Assembly (NCBI RefSeq): GCF_000379825.1
Contig: NZ_KB903839.1
Location: 115,710-179,709 of the forward strand
Length of the DNA stretch: 64,000 nucleotides
Source: Longispora albida DSM 44784
GTDB lineage: Bacteria > Actinomycetota > Actinomycetes > Mycobacteriales > Micromonosporaceae
Reading direction: 5' to 3'
Position 1 is the stretch's first letter. Each line of letters opens with the position of its first letter. The notes beneath the pieces are model-generated. The model searched no databases. It was not told where the DNA came from and saw only the letters and a list, made by a program, of their open reading frames with translations. The translations under genes were made by a program, and so were the position numbers. Below are positions 16,263 to 28,166 of this stretch, one piece after another.

Positions 16263-18608
16263 TTGACTGACACCACGCCCGAGGTCGTTCACCTCGGTAC
16301 CCACAGCGCGACCGCGACGATCGACAACGGCTCGTTCGGCACGCGCGTCATCACGTTCTCGACCGGGCGGCTCGCCCGGCAGGCCGGTTCCTGCCTCGCC
16401 CAGCTCGGCGACACCGTCGTGCTGTCGGCCACCACGGCCAGCAAGGCCCCGAAGGAGCACTTCGACTTCTTCCCGCTCACCGTGGACGTCGAGGAGCGGA
16501 TGTACGCGGCTGGCCGGATCCCCGGCTCGTTCTTCCGCCGCGAGGGCCGGCCGAGCGAGGACGCCGTCCTCACCTGCCGCCTGATCGACCGCCCGCTGCG
16601 CCCGAGCTTCGTCAAGGGCCTGCGTAACGAGGTCCAGGTCGTCGAGACCGTCCTCGCGCTCGACCCGGCGCACCCGTACGACGTCGTGGCCATGAACGCC
16701 GCCTCGCTGTCCACCAAGCTGGCCGGCCTGCCGTTCTCCGGCCCGGTCGGTTCGGTGCGCGTCGCGCACATCGACGGCCAGTGGGTGGCCTTCCCGACCC
16801 ACGAGGAGACCGCGCGGGCCACGTTCGACATGATCGTCGCCGGCCGGGTCCTCGAGGACGGCGAGGTCGCGATCATGATGGTGGAGGCCGAGGCCACCGC
16901 CAACGTGATCACCCTGATCGCCGAGGGCGCGCCGAAGCCGGACGAGGCAGTGGTCGCCTCCGGCCTGGAGGCAGCCAAGCCCGCGATCCGAGAGCTGTGC
17001 CGGGCCCAGTCCGAGCTGGCCGCCGTCGCCTCCCGCCCGTCGGTGGAGTTCCCGCAGTTCCTGGACTACCAGGACGACGTGTTCGCCGCCGTCGAGGCCG
17101 CTGTGGCCGCCGAGGTCGGCCAGGCGCTGACCATCGCCGACAAGCAGGAGCGCGAGTCGGAGCTCGACCGTCTCAAGGACGTGACCTTCGAGAAGGTCAC
17201 CGGCTTCGAGGGCCGCGAGAAGGAGATCGGCGCCGCCCTGCGGTCGCTGACCAAGAAGCTGGTCCGCCAGCGCGTGCTCCGCGACGAGATCCGGATCGAC
17301 GGCCGTGGCCCGCGCGACATCCGGCCGCTGTCGGCCGAGGTCGGCGTGCTGCCCCGCGTGCACGGCTCGGCGCTGTTCGAGCGCGGCGAGACCCAGATCC
17401 TGGGTGTCACCACGCTGAACATGCTGCGGCTCGAGCAGTCCCTGGACACGCTCTCGCCGGAGAAGACCAAGCGGTACATGCACAACTACAACTTCCCGCC
17501 TTACTCGACCGGTGAGACCGGCCGGGTGGGCTCGCCCAAGCGCCGCGAGATCGGCCACGGCGCGCTGGCGGAGCGGGCGCTGCTGCCCGTGCTGCCGACC
17601 CGCGAGGAGTTCCCCTACGCGATCCGGCAGGTCTCCGAGGCGCTGGGTTCCAACGGCTCGACCTCGATGGGCTCGGTCTGCGCGTCCTCGCTCAGCCTGC
17701 TCTACTCGGGTGTCCCGCTGAAGGCCCCCGTCGGCGGTATCGCGATGGGCCTGATCTCGGACGAGGTCGACGGCAAGACGCAGTACATCACCCTGACGGA
17801 CATCCTGGGCGCGGAGGACGCGTTCGGTGACATGGACTTCAAGGTCGCCGGTACGCGGGAGTTCGTCACCGCGCTCCAGCTCGACACCAAGCTGACGGGC
17901 ATCCCGTCGGACGTGCTGGCTGGCGCGCTGTCCCAGGCGCACGACGCGCGGCACGCCATCCTCGACGTGATGGAAGACGCGATCGAGACCACGGGCGAGA
18001 TGTCCGAGCACGCCCCGCGGGTCGTGAGCGTGAAGATCCCGACCGACAAGATCGGCGCGGTCATCGGCCCCAAGGGCCAGATGATCAACTCGATCACCGA
18101 GGAGACCGGCGCGGAGATCACCATCGAGGACGATGGCACGATCTACGTCGGCGCGACCAACGGCCCGGCCGCCGAGGCCGCCATCGCGAAGATCAACGCG
18201 ATCGCGAACCCGACGCTGCCGAAGGTCGGCGACCGCTTCCTCGGCACCGTGGTGAAGACCGCCGCGTTCGGCGCCTTCATCTCGCTGACCCCCGGCCGCG
18301 ACGGCCTGCTGCACATCTCCAAGGTGGGCGACGGCAAGCGCGTCGAGCGGGTCGAGGACTTCCTCAACGTCGGCGACAAGGTCGAGGTCCAGATCGCGGA
18401 CATCGACAACCGCGGCAAGGTCTACCTGGACAAGGTCGGCGCCGACGGCGAGGTCATCCAGGTCGCCGACCGTGGCCCGCGCGAGGACCGCGCTCCGCGT
18501 GAGGGTGACGGCGGCGAGCGCCGCGACCGGGCGCCGCGTGGCGACCGTGAGCGCAGCGGTGAGGGTGACGGCGGCGAGCCGCGCCGTCGCCGGCAGCGCC
18601 GCGACTAG
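16263..18608 (+). CDS. pnp: Polyribonucleotide nucleotidyltransferase (PNPase)
   Basis: PNPase is the trimeric phosphorolytic 3'-5' exoribonuclease; the actinobacterial enzyme also makes RNA tails. Starting at TTG 16263 after GAGGAG, the 781 residues hold RNase PH domain 1 (16-150) and an all-helical linker. RNase PH domain 2 has the phosphate-binding region around [14 protein letters not shown] domain ([17 protein letters not shown]) and an S1 domain ([18 protein letters not shown]) follow. A 45-residue Arg/Asp/Glu/Gly-rich tail with two copies of GEGDGGE closes the protein; this low-complexity extension is disordered. The start is the only uncertain point. Confidence 0.97.
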   Translation: MTDTTPEVVHLGTHSATATIDNGSFGTRVITFSTGRLARQAGSCLAQLGDTVVLSATTASKAPKEHFDFFPLTVDVEERMYAAGRIPGSFFRREGRPSEDAVLTCRLIDRPLRPSFVKGLRNEVQVVETVLALDPAHPYDVVAMNAASLSTKLAGLPFSGPVGSVRVAHIDGQWVAFPTHEETARATFDMIVAGRVLEDGEVAIMMVEAEATANVITLIAEGAPKPDEAVVASGLEAAKPAIRELCRAQSELAAVASRPSVEFPQFLDYQDDVFAAVEAAVAAEVGQALTIADKQERESELDRLKDVTFEKVTGFEGREKEIGAALRSLTKKLVRQRVLRDEIRIDGRGPRDIRPLSAEVGVLPRVHGSALFERGETQILGVTTLNMLRLEQSLDTLSPEKTKRYMHNYNFPPYSTGETGRVGSPKRREIGHGALAERALLPVLPTREEFPYAIRQVSEALGSNGSTSMGSVCASSLSLLYSGVPLKAPVGGIAMGLISDEVDGKTQYITLTDILGAEDAFGDMDFKVAGTREFVTALQLDTKLTGIPSDVLAGALSQAHDARHAILDVMEDAIETTGEMSEHAPRVVSVKIPTDKIGAVIGPKGQMINSITEETGAEITIEDDGTIYVGATNGPAAEAAIAKINAIANPTLPKVGDRFLGTVVKTAAFGAFISLTPGRDGLLHISKVGDGKRVERVEDFLNVGDKVEVQIADIDNRGKVYLDKVGADGEVIQVADRGPREDRAPREGDGGERRDRAPRGDRERSGEGDGGEPRRRRQRRD

Positions 18609-18635
18609 TACGCGCAGCTATCTGAGTTAGTAAGT

Positions 18636-18672
18636 CCAGCGGCCGGCCAGGGCAACCTTGGCCGGCCGCTGG
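18636..18672 (+). terminator. pnp terminator, 17-bp stem
   Basis: CCAGCGGCCGGCCAGGG (18636-18652) and CCTTGGCCGGCCGCTGG (18656-18672) pair over 17 bases with one G-T, around a CAA loop. This is one of the most stable hairpins in the window. No T-tract. Confidence 0.78.
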
Positions 18673-18827
18673 CACGCTGCCCGCCGCACAGGCCGGGACC
18701 GGCCGCACCGCCACGGCGGCGGGCAGGCGGGCTGTGGCACCATGTACCAAACCTCACGATCGGCGGCGACGCGCCGGGCACAGTCCCCGGCTGGCGGAGC
18801 CGCGCACCAAGGCAGGCGGGAGCACAG

Positions 18828-20920
<2,093 letters not shown>

Positions 20921-20954
20921 AACCTGTAAAACCCTTGTTTTGTACCTGCTGCGC

Positions 20955-20989
20955 GAAGCCCCGTCGTCTCCCAGAGACCCCGGGGCTTC
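20955..20989. terminator. Terminator between convergent dapB and GNAT gene
   Basis: GAAGCCCCG (20955-20963) and CGGGGCTTC (20981-20989) form a 9-bp stem. It lies between convergent genes and can serve both. An A/T-rich run (TAAAACCTGTAAAACCCTTGTTTT) precedes it and would be the U-tail in the leftward direction. Confidence 0.72.
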
Positions 20990-21000
20990 GCTGCGAACGG

Positions 21001-21537
21001 CTACAGCGCTGTGTGCAGCCGCACCTGCGGTACCAGGATGTCGGCCATGTCGAGTGACCGGCGGGCCCCGTCGGCCTCCCAGCCCGCCGACGTGAGGAAC
21101 TTCCTCGGCGCCGGTGCCTGGTCGAACACCCAGGCGAGCGCGGTCTCGTAGCCGTCGGTCCGCCACAGGTCCACGGCTGCTGAGAGCAGGCGGCTGCCGT
21201 GGCCGCGCCGGCCCCAGCGCGGCTCGACGAGCAGCTCGGTGAAGGCCCCGGCGCCCTCGGCCTTGTCCTCCTCCTCGGCCGGCCCGATCGCGGCGAAGCC
21301 GACCGTGGTCTCCGCTCCCGCCTCGGACTGCTCGACGGCGACGAGTACCCGGTGCCGTGGCGTGGGCGGCTCGGTGATCGCGGCCAGCCACTGGGCGGCC
21401 ATCTGTTCCGCGTCGAGCCCGGCGAGGATCTCGCGGGGGATGAGCTTGCGGTACGCGAGCCGCCAGGTCTCCAGTTGAATCCGGGCGATCTCCCCGGCGT
21501 CACCCGCTCGTGCGGGACGTGCGAATCCAAGCGCCAT
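21001..21537 (-). CDS. GNAT family N-acetyltransferase
   Basis: A 178-residue GNAT-fold enzyme, which would transfer an acetyl group from acetyl-CoA to an unknown amine. The fold is seen from the N-terminal RPARAGDAGEIARIQLETWR, the strand FTELLVEPRWGRRGHGSRLL (motif A, acetyl-CoA pyrophosphate loop R-x2-G-x-G-S) and FLTSAGWEADG near the end. A TACGCT box lies 8 bases before the ATG, so the leader is very short. It is divergent from the GT87 gene. Confidence 0.86.
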   Translation of the reverse strand: MALGFARPARAGDAGEIARIQLETWRLAYRKLIPREILAGLDAEQMAAQWLAAITEPPTPRHRVLVAVEQSEAGAETTVGFAAIGPAEEEDKAEGAGAFTELLVEPRWGRRGHGSRLLSAAVDLWRTDGYETALAWVFDQAPAPRKFLTSAGWEADGARRSLDMADILVPQVRLHTAL

Positions 21538-21605
21538 GGTGGCAAAGCGTACGGTGGCCGTTTCGTACTCTGGACGCCGGCGGTTTGACTACACGGGGTG
21601 GTTCA

Positions 21606-22946
21606 GTGCTTACTCAACGTCGGATGCGCCTGCTGCTGCAGGTCCTTTTTGTCATAGTACTTTCGGGTTCGGTGTGGTATCTCGCGTCGCGGTTCGGCGG
21701 CCAGCACCACCTGTTCGACCTGCGGATCTACCGCAGCGCCACCGCGTACTGGCTCGGCGGCCACGACATCTACGACTACGCCCAGCCCGACGTGGTCAAC
21801 GGCTGGCTCGGCTTCACGTATCCGCCGTTCGCCGCGCTGCTGCTGAGCCCGGCGGCTCTCCTGCCGTGGGGCTTCGTCAAGTGGTTCACGATCGGGAGCA
21901 CACTGGCGGTCACGCTGCTCACCACGTACTGGATAACCAGGGACCTGGCCCAGCGGCGGCGCTGGCCGGTGTGGTTCACGGCCTGCGTCGGCACCGCCCT
22001 GCTCTTCGCCCTGGAACCCGTCCGGGAGAACATGAGCTTCGGCCAGATCAACATGTACCTGGTCGCCCTGATCCTCGGTGACCTCCTGGTCCTCGGCCGG
22101 CGCGGTTCGCGCTGGACCGGCGTCGGCGTCGGCATCGCCACCGCGATCAAGCTGACCCCGGGCATCTTCATCCTGTACCTGCTCGCGGCCCGCCGCTGGC
22201 GCGACGCCACAGTGGCCAGTGCCGCAGCCGCAGGGGCCACCCTGCTGGCCGCAGTGGCCGACTGGGACATCTCCTGGCGGTTCTACACCGCGACCCTCTG
22301 GGACACCGAACGCGTCGGCTTCCCCGACAACCCGGGCAACCAGGCGATCAACGGCATGGTCGCCCGGATCGACGACATGGTGCCGGTCAGCACCACCGGC
22401 CGCCTGACCTGGCTGGGCCTGGCGGTCCTCGTGGGCGGCTACGGGCTGTGGCGCGCGGTCCGCGCCCACCGGGCGGGCGACGAGCTGACCGCGATCACGC
22501 TGACCGGCCTCACCGGCGTCCTGATCAGCCCGGTCAGCTGGACGCACCACCTCTACTGGATCTTCCCGGCGATGGTGATCACCGCGGACGTCCTGCTGGA
22601 CGGCCTGCCGAGGCGAGGAGAACGCGCCGCGTGGTGGGGCAGGCTGAGCCTGGTCAACGCCACGTACTGGGCCTTCACCATGTCCTTCGTCTGGTTCTTC
22701 CGGCGCAGCCCGGCCAACCACAGCCGCAACAACCTGCCGAGCGTCCTCGGTGAGAACGCCTTCGTGCTGTTGCTGTTGCTGCTGCTCGTGGCCACGCCGA
22801 TCCGGCCGGGCGCGGACACTCCGCCATCCTCCCCAGAATCCTCCTCAGAGGACGTACCGGACGACGTCGATGCTGATCTCGTCACGTACCCAGACATCGG
22901 CCGCGCCGTCAGCCGTGAACCCGTACAGCTCGTAGAAACGTCGTGA
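21606..22946 (+). CDS. GT87-family polyprenol-phosphate-mannose-type glycosyltransferase (DUF2029)
   Basis: A 446-residue multi-spanning membrane protein of the GT-C fold. Around ten hydrophobic segments follow an N-terminal VLFVIVLSGSVWYLA. The first large loop carries FDLRIYRSATAYWLGGHDIY, with the acidic residue typical of GT87 enzymes such as actinobacterial alpha-1,2-mannosyltransferases. SWTHHLYWIFP is another family landmark. These enzymes use polyprenol-phosphate sugars outside the membrane. GTG 21606 follows GGGGTGG. The 50-residue C-terminal tail is hydrophilic and overlaps the opposing acetyltransferase gene by 102 bases, so the tail is dispensable-looking. Confidence 0.85.
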   Translation: MLTQRRMRLLLQVLFVIVLSGSVWYLASRFGGQHHLFDLRIYRSATAYWLGGHDIYDYAQPDVVNGWLGFTYPPFAALLLSPAALLPWGFVKWFTIGSTLAVTLLTTYWITRDLAQRRRWPVWFTACVGTALLFALEPVRENMSFGQINMYLVALILGDLLVLGRRGSRWTGVGVGIATAIKLTPGIFILYLLAARRWRDATVASAAAAGATLLAAVADWDISWRFYTATLWDTERVGFPDNPGNQAINGMVARIDDMVPVSTTGRLTWLGLAVLVGGYGLWRAVRAHRAGDELTAITLTGLTGVLISPVSWTHHLYWIFPAMVITADVLLDGLPRRGERAAWWGRLSLVNATYWAFTMSFVWFFRRSPANHSRNNLPSVLGENAFVLLLLLLLVATPIRPGADTPPSSPESSSEDVPDDVDADLVTYPDIGRAVSREPVQLVETS

Positions 22947-23336
22947 CGAGGCGTTGGCCGCAGCAACCCACAGCCGCACCGGCCTGCCTTCTCCGGTAGT
23001 GAGCCGGGCGACCGCTGCGTCCATCAGTGCCCGGCCGACGCCGTGGCCCTGCCGCTCGGGTGCGACGTAGATCGCGTAGATCTCGTCGTACCCGGGCTCC
23101 TTCCGGTCCGGCCCGAAAGTCGCCGTGCCGACGATCGCGTCGCCGGTGAGGGCGACCAGCGTGATCCGGCCTGGCGTGCCGAGCCCCCGGGTGTACGAGG
23201 CGATCCAGCTCTCCTCCGTCAGGGCGGCGAGCTGCTCGGCGGCGACGATGCCCTGATAGGCGTCCTGCCAGGTCCGGTGGTGCAGCCGGGCGGTGTCCCC
23301 GATGTCGGCAGCTGTCATGTCCCTGATCGTGAGCAT
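22845..23336 (-). CDS. GNAT family N-acetyltransferase
   Basis: A 163-residue GNAT enzyme: MLTIRDMTAADIGDTARLHH at the start, YAIYVAPERQGHGVGRALMD as the acetyl-CoA loop (Q/R-x-x-G-x-G), and RRFYELYGFTADG at the C-terminus. The start at 23336 gives a complete domain. It converges on the GT87 gene and their coding ends overlap (22845-22946). The substrate is unknown. It is not closely similar in length or motifs to the GNAT at 21001-21537. Confidence 0.87.
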   Translation of the reverse strand: MLTIRDMTAADIGDTARLHHRTWQDAYQGIVAAEQLAALTEESWIASYTRGLGTPGRITLVALTGDAIVGTATFGPDRKEPGYDEIYAIYVAPERQGHGVGRALMDAAVARLTTGEGRPVRLWVAAANASSRRFYELYGFTADGAADVWVRDEISIDVVRYVL

Positions 23337-23433
23337 CAGGCGGTCCCCCGTGTGGTTGTGGCGTGTTCTGGCGCGGTCTCGTGCGCTTCCCTTCGCCAGA
23401 TTGTCAGACCCGGGAGCTACGCTGGCGAGCGTT

Positions 23434-24642
23434 ATGAGCATCCCGGATTCCCTCTCGCTCGCCCAGGCCCGGCGGATCACCCTCGCCGCGCAGGGTTTCA
23501 CCGATCCGCGCCCGGCAGTCGTCCCCGACGCCCGCCACGCCCGCCGCGTGATCCGGCGGCTCGGCCAGATCCAGATCGACTCGGTCAACATCCTGGCCAG
23601 GGCGCACTTCCTCCCGTTGTACTCGCGGCTGGGCCCTTATCCGCACGAGCTGCTGGGCAAGGTCTCCACCGGGAAGAAACGCGACCTCTTCGAGTACTGG
23701 GGGCACGAGGCCTCCCTGATCGACGTCCGGCTCCAGCCACACCTGCGCTGGCGGATGGCCGAGGCGCACACCAAGGCGTGGGGCGGCATGCGCCGGATCG
23801 CCGAGGAGAAGCCGGAGCTGGTCGCCTGGGTGCTGGCCGAGGTCGCGGCCAAGGGCCCGCTCACCTCCCGCGAGATCGAGCACGACGTTCCCAAGGCCCG
23901 AGGCTCCTGGTGGAACTGGAGCGAGGCCAAACGCGCACTGGAGTACCTGTTCTGGGCCGGCGAGGTCACGTCCAGCCACCGTAACGGCCAGTTCGAGCGG
24001 GTCTACGACCTGCCCTCGCGGTCACTGCCGTCCACTGTGGTGGACACGCCGGACCCGTCCGTCGAGGAGTCGTACAAGGCCCTGGTCGAGGTGGCGGCGC
24101 GCGCCCTGGGCGTGGCGGCAGAGCCCGAGCTGCGCGACTACTTCCGGCTGCCAGCTGGCGCGGCGCTGCCCGCCATCGAGGAACTGGTGGCCGAGGGCGT
24201 GCTCCGGCCGGTCACAGTGGAGGGCTGGAAGAAACCGGCCTGGCTGCACGCCGAGGCGAAGCTGCCCCGGTGGGTGAAGGCCAGCACCCTGGTCAGCCCC
24301 TTCGACCCGCTCGTCTGGGAGCGGGGCCGCACCGAGCGCCTGTTCGCCTTCCGGTACCGGCTGGAGATCTACACCCCGGCCGAGAAGCGCGTCCACGGCT
24401 ACTACGTGCTGCCCTTCCTGCACGGCGACCGGCTGGCCGCCCGCGTCGACCTGAAGGCCGACCGTGCCGCCGGCGTCCTCCGCGTCCCGGCCGCCTGGCT
24501 GGAGCCGGGCAGCGACGCCGAGGAGACGGCCACGGCTCTGGCGGCAGAGCTGCACCGGATGGCCAGCTGGCTGGGCCTGCCCGAAGTAGCCTTCCCCGAT
24601 CGCGGCGACCTGGCCGCAGAGCTGACCAAAGCCCTCATCTGA
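23434..24642 (+). CDS. YcaQ/AlkX-like DNA glycosylase (HTH_42, winged-helix protein)
   Basis: A 402-residue member of the HTH_42 superfamily. Members of the YcaQ (AlkX) and AlkZ branches are glycosylases that unhook DNA interstrand crosslinks. Tandem winged helices are seen, and the N-terminal domain carries LGQIQIDSVNILARAHFLPL. The Q-hydrophobic-Q/D motif lies in QIQID and is the catalytic position of the family. SPFDPLVWERGRTERLF and a YYVLPFLHGD beta-barrel region follow. ATG 23434 lies 10 bases after a TACGCT box and has no ribosome site, so a leader of only a few bases is likely. Glycosylase activity is by family. Confidence 0.83.
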   Translation: MSIPDSLSLAQARRITLAAQGFTDPRPAVVPDARHARRVIRRLGQIQIDSVNILARAHFLPLYSRLGPYPHELLGKVSTGKKRDLFEYWGHEASLIDVRLQPHLRWRMAEAHTKAWGGMRRIAEEKPELVAWVLAEVAAKGPLTSREIEHDVPKARGSWWNWSEAKRALEYLFWAGEVTSSHRNGQFERVYDLPSRSLPSTVVDTPDPSVEESYKALVEVAARALGVAAEPELRDYFRLPAGAALPAIEELVAEGVLRPVTVEGWKKPAWLHAEAKLPRWVKASTLVSPFDPLVWERGRTERLFAFRYRLEIYTPAEKRVHGYYVLPFLHGDRLAARVDLKADRAAGVLRVPAAWLEPGSDAEETATALAAELHRMASWLGLPEVAFPDRGDLAAELTKALI

Positions 24643-24676
24643 CACCGAAGCCAACACTGACAGCGGGGAAGAGAAC

Positions 24677-25018
24677 GTGACGATCACCAACCAGAAGGTG
24701 CTGGACCACGAGTTCCTGAAGCAGTTGTCCGGCGACGACTACTTCCCCGGGCACCTGCTCGACGAGGGCCGGGAGATCCTCCAGCGCCTCTGCGCGCGGA
24801 TCGAGGCCGGCAAGCCCGCCAGCCTCGAAGCGCTCTACGCCCTCACGCACGCGGCCACCGACGAGTTCAACGATCTCGACGAGGAGCTCCACGACGCGGG
24901 CAGCGAGATCGAGACCATCGCCCGCGAGGTGATCGCCGACGACTTCTGGTTCATCGCCAAGACCTACGGCTTCGACAACGCCGACATAGAACAACTCATC
25001 ATGAACCGAGACTGGTAA
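24677..25018 (+). CDS. DUF5713 family protein
   Basis: A 113-residue acidic cytoplasmic protein matching what I remember of DUF5713: KVLDHEFLKQLSGDDYFPGHL, ALYALTHAATDEFNDLDEEL and IADDFWFIAKTYGF. It is all-helical by pattern, with no transmembrane or metal-binding motif, and the function is unknown. GTG 24677 follows GGGGAAGAG. It is 34 bases downstream of the glycosylase-like gene and probably cotranscribed with it. Confidence 0.75.
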   Translation: MTITNQKVLDHEFLKQLSGDDYFPGHLLDEGREILQRLCARIEAGKPASLEALYALTHAATDEFNDLDEELHDAGSEIETIAREVIADDFWFIAKTYGFDNADIEQLIMNRDW

Positions 25019-25073
25019 CTGTCTCTTGACCTTGATCTAAGGCGCGGTGGCCCGCTGAGGGCGGATCTGGCAA

Positions 25074-25122
25074 GCAGAACGGCTTCCCTCGTACCGGTGT
25101 TGTACGTGGGAAGCCGTTCTGC
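25074..25122. terminator. Bidirectional terminator, 15-bp perfect stem
   Basis: GCAGAACGGCTTCCC (25074-25088) and GGGAAGCCGTTCTGC (25108-25122) form a perfect stem with a 19-base loop between two convergent genes. Confidence 0.8.
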
Positions 25123-25139
25123 GCAGTCCAGATTCGTCC

Positions 25140-28100
25140 TCAGCGGGTCGGCACAAACAGGATGGAGGTTTCGTCTCTTAGGGTCTGCTCGTTGTGGCTG
25201 TACTGGAGCCCGACCGTCCCCGTCTCGTTCTCGATGCCCACTGTGGAGCCTCCGCCCTGCTCGGTCGCCCGCGCGTCGAGGTACTGGTAGCCGACGAGCA
25301 CGTCGCCGTTCGGGTGGAGGGTCACCGAGAAGTTGATCCGGTGTGAGCGGTAGCCGTAGATGTAGGCGTTGCGCCATTCCACGGTGAAGGCCGAGGCTGA
25401 GGACGTGGTGAGCACCGCTGACGCCGTGTCCAGCCCGAGGTCCCGCCAGAAGGGGTAGACGGCGGCGTTCGGGGCGGTGGCTGCCGGGAGCGGCACGTTG
25501 CCCGGTGCCGTGGCCGCCGTACCGGGGCCGAAGGACAGCACACCGTTGGTGTCCACTGTGGCCGTCGTGTAGGCCTGCCCGTAGAACGGGAAAGTGAACG
25601 GCAGGCTCACCGCCTGGGTCCGGTCATCGCCCGTCAGCCCGGTCACGGTGCTCCCGGCCACGAACGGCCGGGTGGCGTCGTGGCACGTGTACCCGAAGCC
25701 GTCCCGCAACGCCGTCACCGCGATGTCCGCGACCTCCGCCCCGTCCACGATCACCGAGGCCGTGGCGGGTACGACACACCGGCCGAGGCCGAGCGAGGCG
25801 GTCACGCCGTACGTCCCGGCGGCCCCGATCCCCGTGAAGCTGTAGTCACCGGTGGCGCTCGCCGTGGTGGTCTGCCCGCCGGGAGTCAGCGTGACCAGGG
25901 CTCCGGCCAGCGGTACGCCTCCGGCGAGCACCCGGCCGCTGATCGACAGCGGGGACGTGATGGCCGTGTAGGCAGCCGTGTAGGTACCCGCCCCCGAGGC
26001 AGTGATCACGTGCGTCTGGGCCCCGCCGTCCGACCACGAGCCGAACGCGTGGCCGGCCTGCGGCGTGGGTGCGCTGATCGAGTTGGCCGAGCCCTGGATC
26101 ACCGTCCGGGTGAAGGGTGTGGCCTGCGTCTTCGAGCCGACGGTGAGCTGGAGCCCCGCCGGGCTGGTGGCGAAGGTCAGGTTGACGGTTCTCGGGTCGA
26201 GCCGGACCGAGGCCGCGGAGCTGAGCCCGGCCGAGTCCGTGGCGGTCAGCTTCAGTTCGAGGTGCGAGGGGTACTCGTGGTCCGGTGCCGTGAACGACCC
26301 GCCCGTCCCGGTGAACTCCTGGAGGAAGTGGCTGTGGCAGTCCGTCGCGTCGTAGCAGTGGTGCAGGATGAGCTGCCAGGCGAGCCTGCTGGCCGGCACG
26401 GTGCCGTCCTGGGTGTCGGTGCCGTGCCCGGTGAACGAGATCGTGTCGCCGACCTTCCACAACAGACCCGGCGCCGGGGTGTCGATCACGGCGACCGGCG
26501 GTGACTCGCCGGGACTGATCGTCTTCGTGGTGCTGGCCGAGACCCCAGCCGAGTCGGTGACGGTGAGCTTGGCAGTCCGGGTCCCCGGGGTGGTGTAGGT
26601 GAACGTGGCCGTCCGGCCGGTGGCGTCCACGGTCCCGTTGTTGTCGAAGTCCCACTTGTAGGTGAGGATCTCGCCTGGGTCGGGGTCGGTGGTCGGCGCG
26701 CCGTCGAAGGCCACGGTCAGCGGTGCCGGGCCGGCGCTCGGGGTGGCGGTGAAGGCCGGCACTGGCGGCTGGTTGCTGGGGAAGTACCGGATCCGGCGGA
26801 TCGTCCCGCCCGGCAGGTCGGCGTAGTACAGGTCGCCGCCGGGGCCGGCCTCCAGGTCGACAACGCCGCTCGCCCCGGCAACGAAAGTCTTGATCTTCGT
26901 CGGGTCCGGCAGGCCGTTGGCCCCGGTCTGCATGGCCCAGATGCAGCCCCGGTTGTAGTCGGAGAAGAACAGGGCGTTGTTGTACTCCGCCGGATACTCC
27001 CCGGCCGCCGGGTAGAACGCGATCCCCGTGACCGACGAGCCACCCGAAGGGCAGCTCTCCCCGGCCACTACCTTGCTGCCGTGGTTGTAGGCGTAGTAAG
27101 GGCTGGTCACGCCGCCGGCCGTGTACAGGCTCTCGCACAGGGTCAGGTTGGCCCCGTCGTAGCCGCTGTGCCGCCCGGCGCCCTCGTGGCACGGCCAGCC
27201 GAAGTTGGCGGCCGTGGCCGGGCTGGTCACCCGGTTGATCTCCTCCCAGGTGCTCCAGCCGACGTCACCGGCCCAGATCTCGCCGGTCCCCGGCCGGAAA
27301 CTCATCCGGAACGGGTTGCGCAGGCCGTAGGAGACGATCCGGCGCGCGTTGGCGTCGGTACTGGCGAAATAGGGGTTTCCCGCGACACCGGCCCCGGTGG
27401 CCGGGTCGATCCGGATGATGGTGCCGTCCAGGCCGGCCGGGTCGGCGGTGGTCCGGACGTCCTGGGAGCGCAGCGCCCCGCCCTCGGCCGACGGCGGGGC
27501 CGGTGCAGCCCCGCCGGGATCGCCGCACGGGTTGACCGGGCTGCCGTCCTGGCCGTAGTCGGTCCAGTTGAAGCTGGCGCCATCCCCGGCCGAGGCATAC
27601 AGGTACCCGTCCGGCCCGAAGGCCAGGTCGCCGACCGAGTGGCTCGGGTACTGCTGGCACCAGTCGGTGACCAGCACCTCCTCAGGGCCGGTCTGGTGGT
27701 TGCCGGCAGCCTTGAGCCGGGACAGCCTGCCGGTGACCACGCAGCCGTCCGCCGTGTCGCCCGGCGGGCTGGGGCAGGTGTCACCCCAGGTCGGCGCGCT
27801 CCCACCCGGCTTCGCGTCGTACGTGTAGAGCACGTAGACGTACGGGCTGGCCGGGAAGTCCGGCGGCAGGGCCAGGCCGAGCAGCCCCCGGTCCCAGAAG
27901 CTGTTCACCTGAGCCGACAGGTCCGCGAACGTGTCCGGAGCCTGGTCTGTCAGGGAATCGAAAACTTTCACCACGCCGTTCTTCTGCGCCACGAAAATAC
28001 GCCCGTCGGGCGCGAATTCCATATTCGTGGGCTGGTTCAGTCCAGAGAAGACAATCTGCTCCGCGAACCCGGTCGGCAGCGTGGCGGCCTGGGAAGAGCC

Positions 28101-28166
28101 GCTGGTCACGGGCACGAGCAGGGCTGCGGCCAGCACTGTGGATCCGAGGACCCGGCGCAGTTTCAT
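25140..28166 (-). CDS. Secreted PQQ-type sugar dehydrogenase with PKD and C-terminal beta domains (copy A)
   Basis: The 1008 residues begin with a Sec-type signal peptide, MKLRRVLGSTVLAAALLVPV ending near SQAA. A six-bladed propeller of the glucose/sorbosone dehydrogenase family follows (about 40-425): GRIFVAQKNGVVKVF, DRGLLGLALPPDFP, LAFGPDGYLYASAGDGA. A PKD domain (GAPTTDPDPGEILTYKWDFD), an Ig-like domain with a Cys pair, an InlB-like repeat, a carboxypeptidase-regulatory-like beta sandwich (ISGRVLAGGVPLAGALVTL) and a C-terminal domain around VDTNGVLSF and TVGIENETG come after. It likely oxidises an extracellular sugar using PQQ; substrate unknown. ATG 28166 was chosen for the signal peptide. 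TACAAT sits 7 bases before it. Copy B at 28903-31992 has the same architecture. Confidence 0.85.
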   Translation of the reverse strand: MKLRRVLGSTVLAAALLVPVTSGSSQAATLPTGFAEQIVFSGLNQPTNMEFAPDGRIFVAQKNGVVKVFDSLTDQAPDTFADLSAQVNSFWDRGLLGLALPPDFPASPYVYVLYTYDAKPGGSAPTWGDTCPSPPGDTADGCVVTGRLSRLKAAGNHQTGPEEVLVTDWCQQYPSHSVGDLAFGPDGYLYASAGDGASFNWTDYGQDGSPVNPCGDPGGAAPAPPSAEGGALRSQDVRTTADPAGLDGTIIRIDPATGAGVAGNPYFASTDANARRIVSYGLRNPFRMSFRPGTGEIWAGDVGWSTWEEINRVTSPATAANFGWPCHEGAGRHSGYDGANLTLCESLYTAGGVTSPYYAYNHGSKVVAGESCPSGGSSVTGIAFYPAAGEYPAEYNNALFFSDYNRGCIWAMQTGANGLPDPTKIKTFVAGASGVVDLEAGPGGDLYYADLPGGTIRRIRYFPSNQPPVPAFTATPSAGPAPLTVAFDGAPTTDPDPGEILTYKWDFDNNGTVDATGRTATFTYTTPGTRTAKLTVTDSAGVSASTTKTISPGESPPVAVIDTPAPGLLWKVGDTISFTGHGTDTQDGTVPASRLAWQLILHHCYDATDCHSHFLQEFTGTGGSFTAPDHEYPSHLELKLTATDSAGLSSAASVRLDPRTVNLTFATSPAGLQLTVGSKTQATPFTRTVIQGSANSISAPTPQAGHAFGSWSDGGAQTHVITASGAGTYTAAYTAITSPLSISGRVLAGGVPLAGALVTLTPGGQTTTASATGDYSFTGIGAAGTYGVTASLGLGRCVVPATASVIVDGAEVADIAVTALRDGFGYTCHDATRPFVAGSTVTGLTGDDRTQAVSLPFTFPFYGQAYTTATVDTNGVLSFGPGTAATAPGNVPLPAATAPNAAVYPFWRDLGLDTASAVLTTSSASAFTVEWRNAYIYGYRSHRINFSVTLHPNGDVLVGYQYLDARATEQGGGSTVGIENETGTVGLQYSHNEQTLRDETSILFVPTR

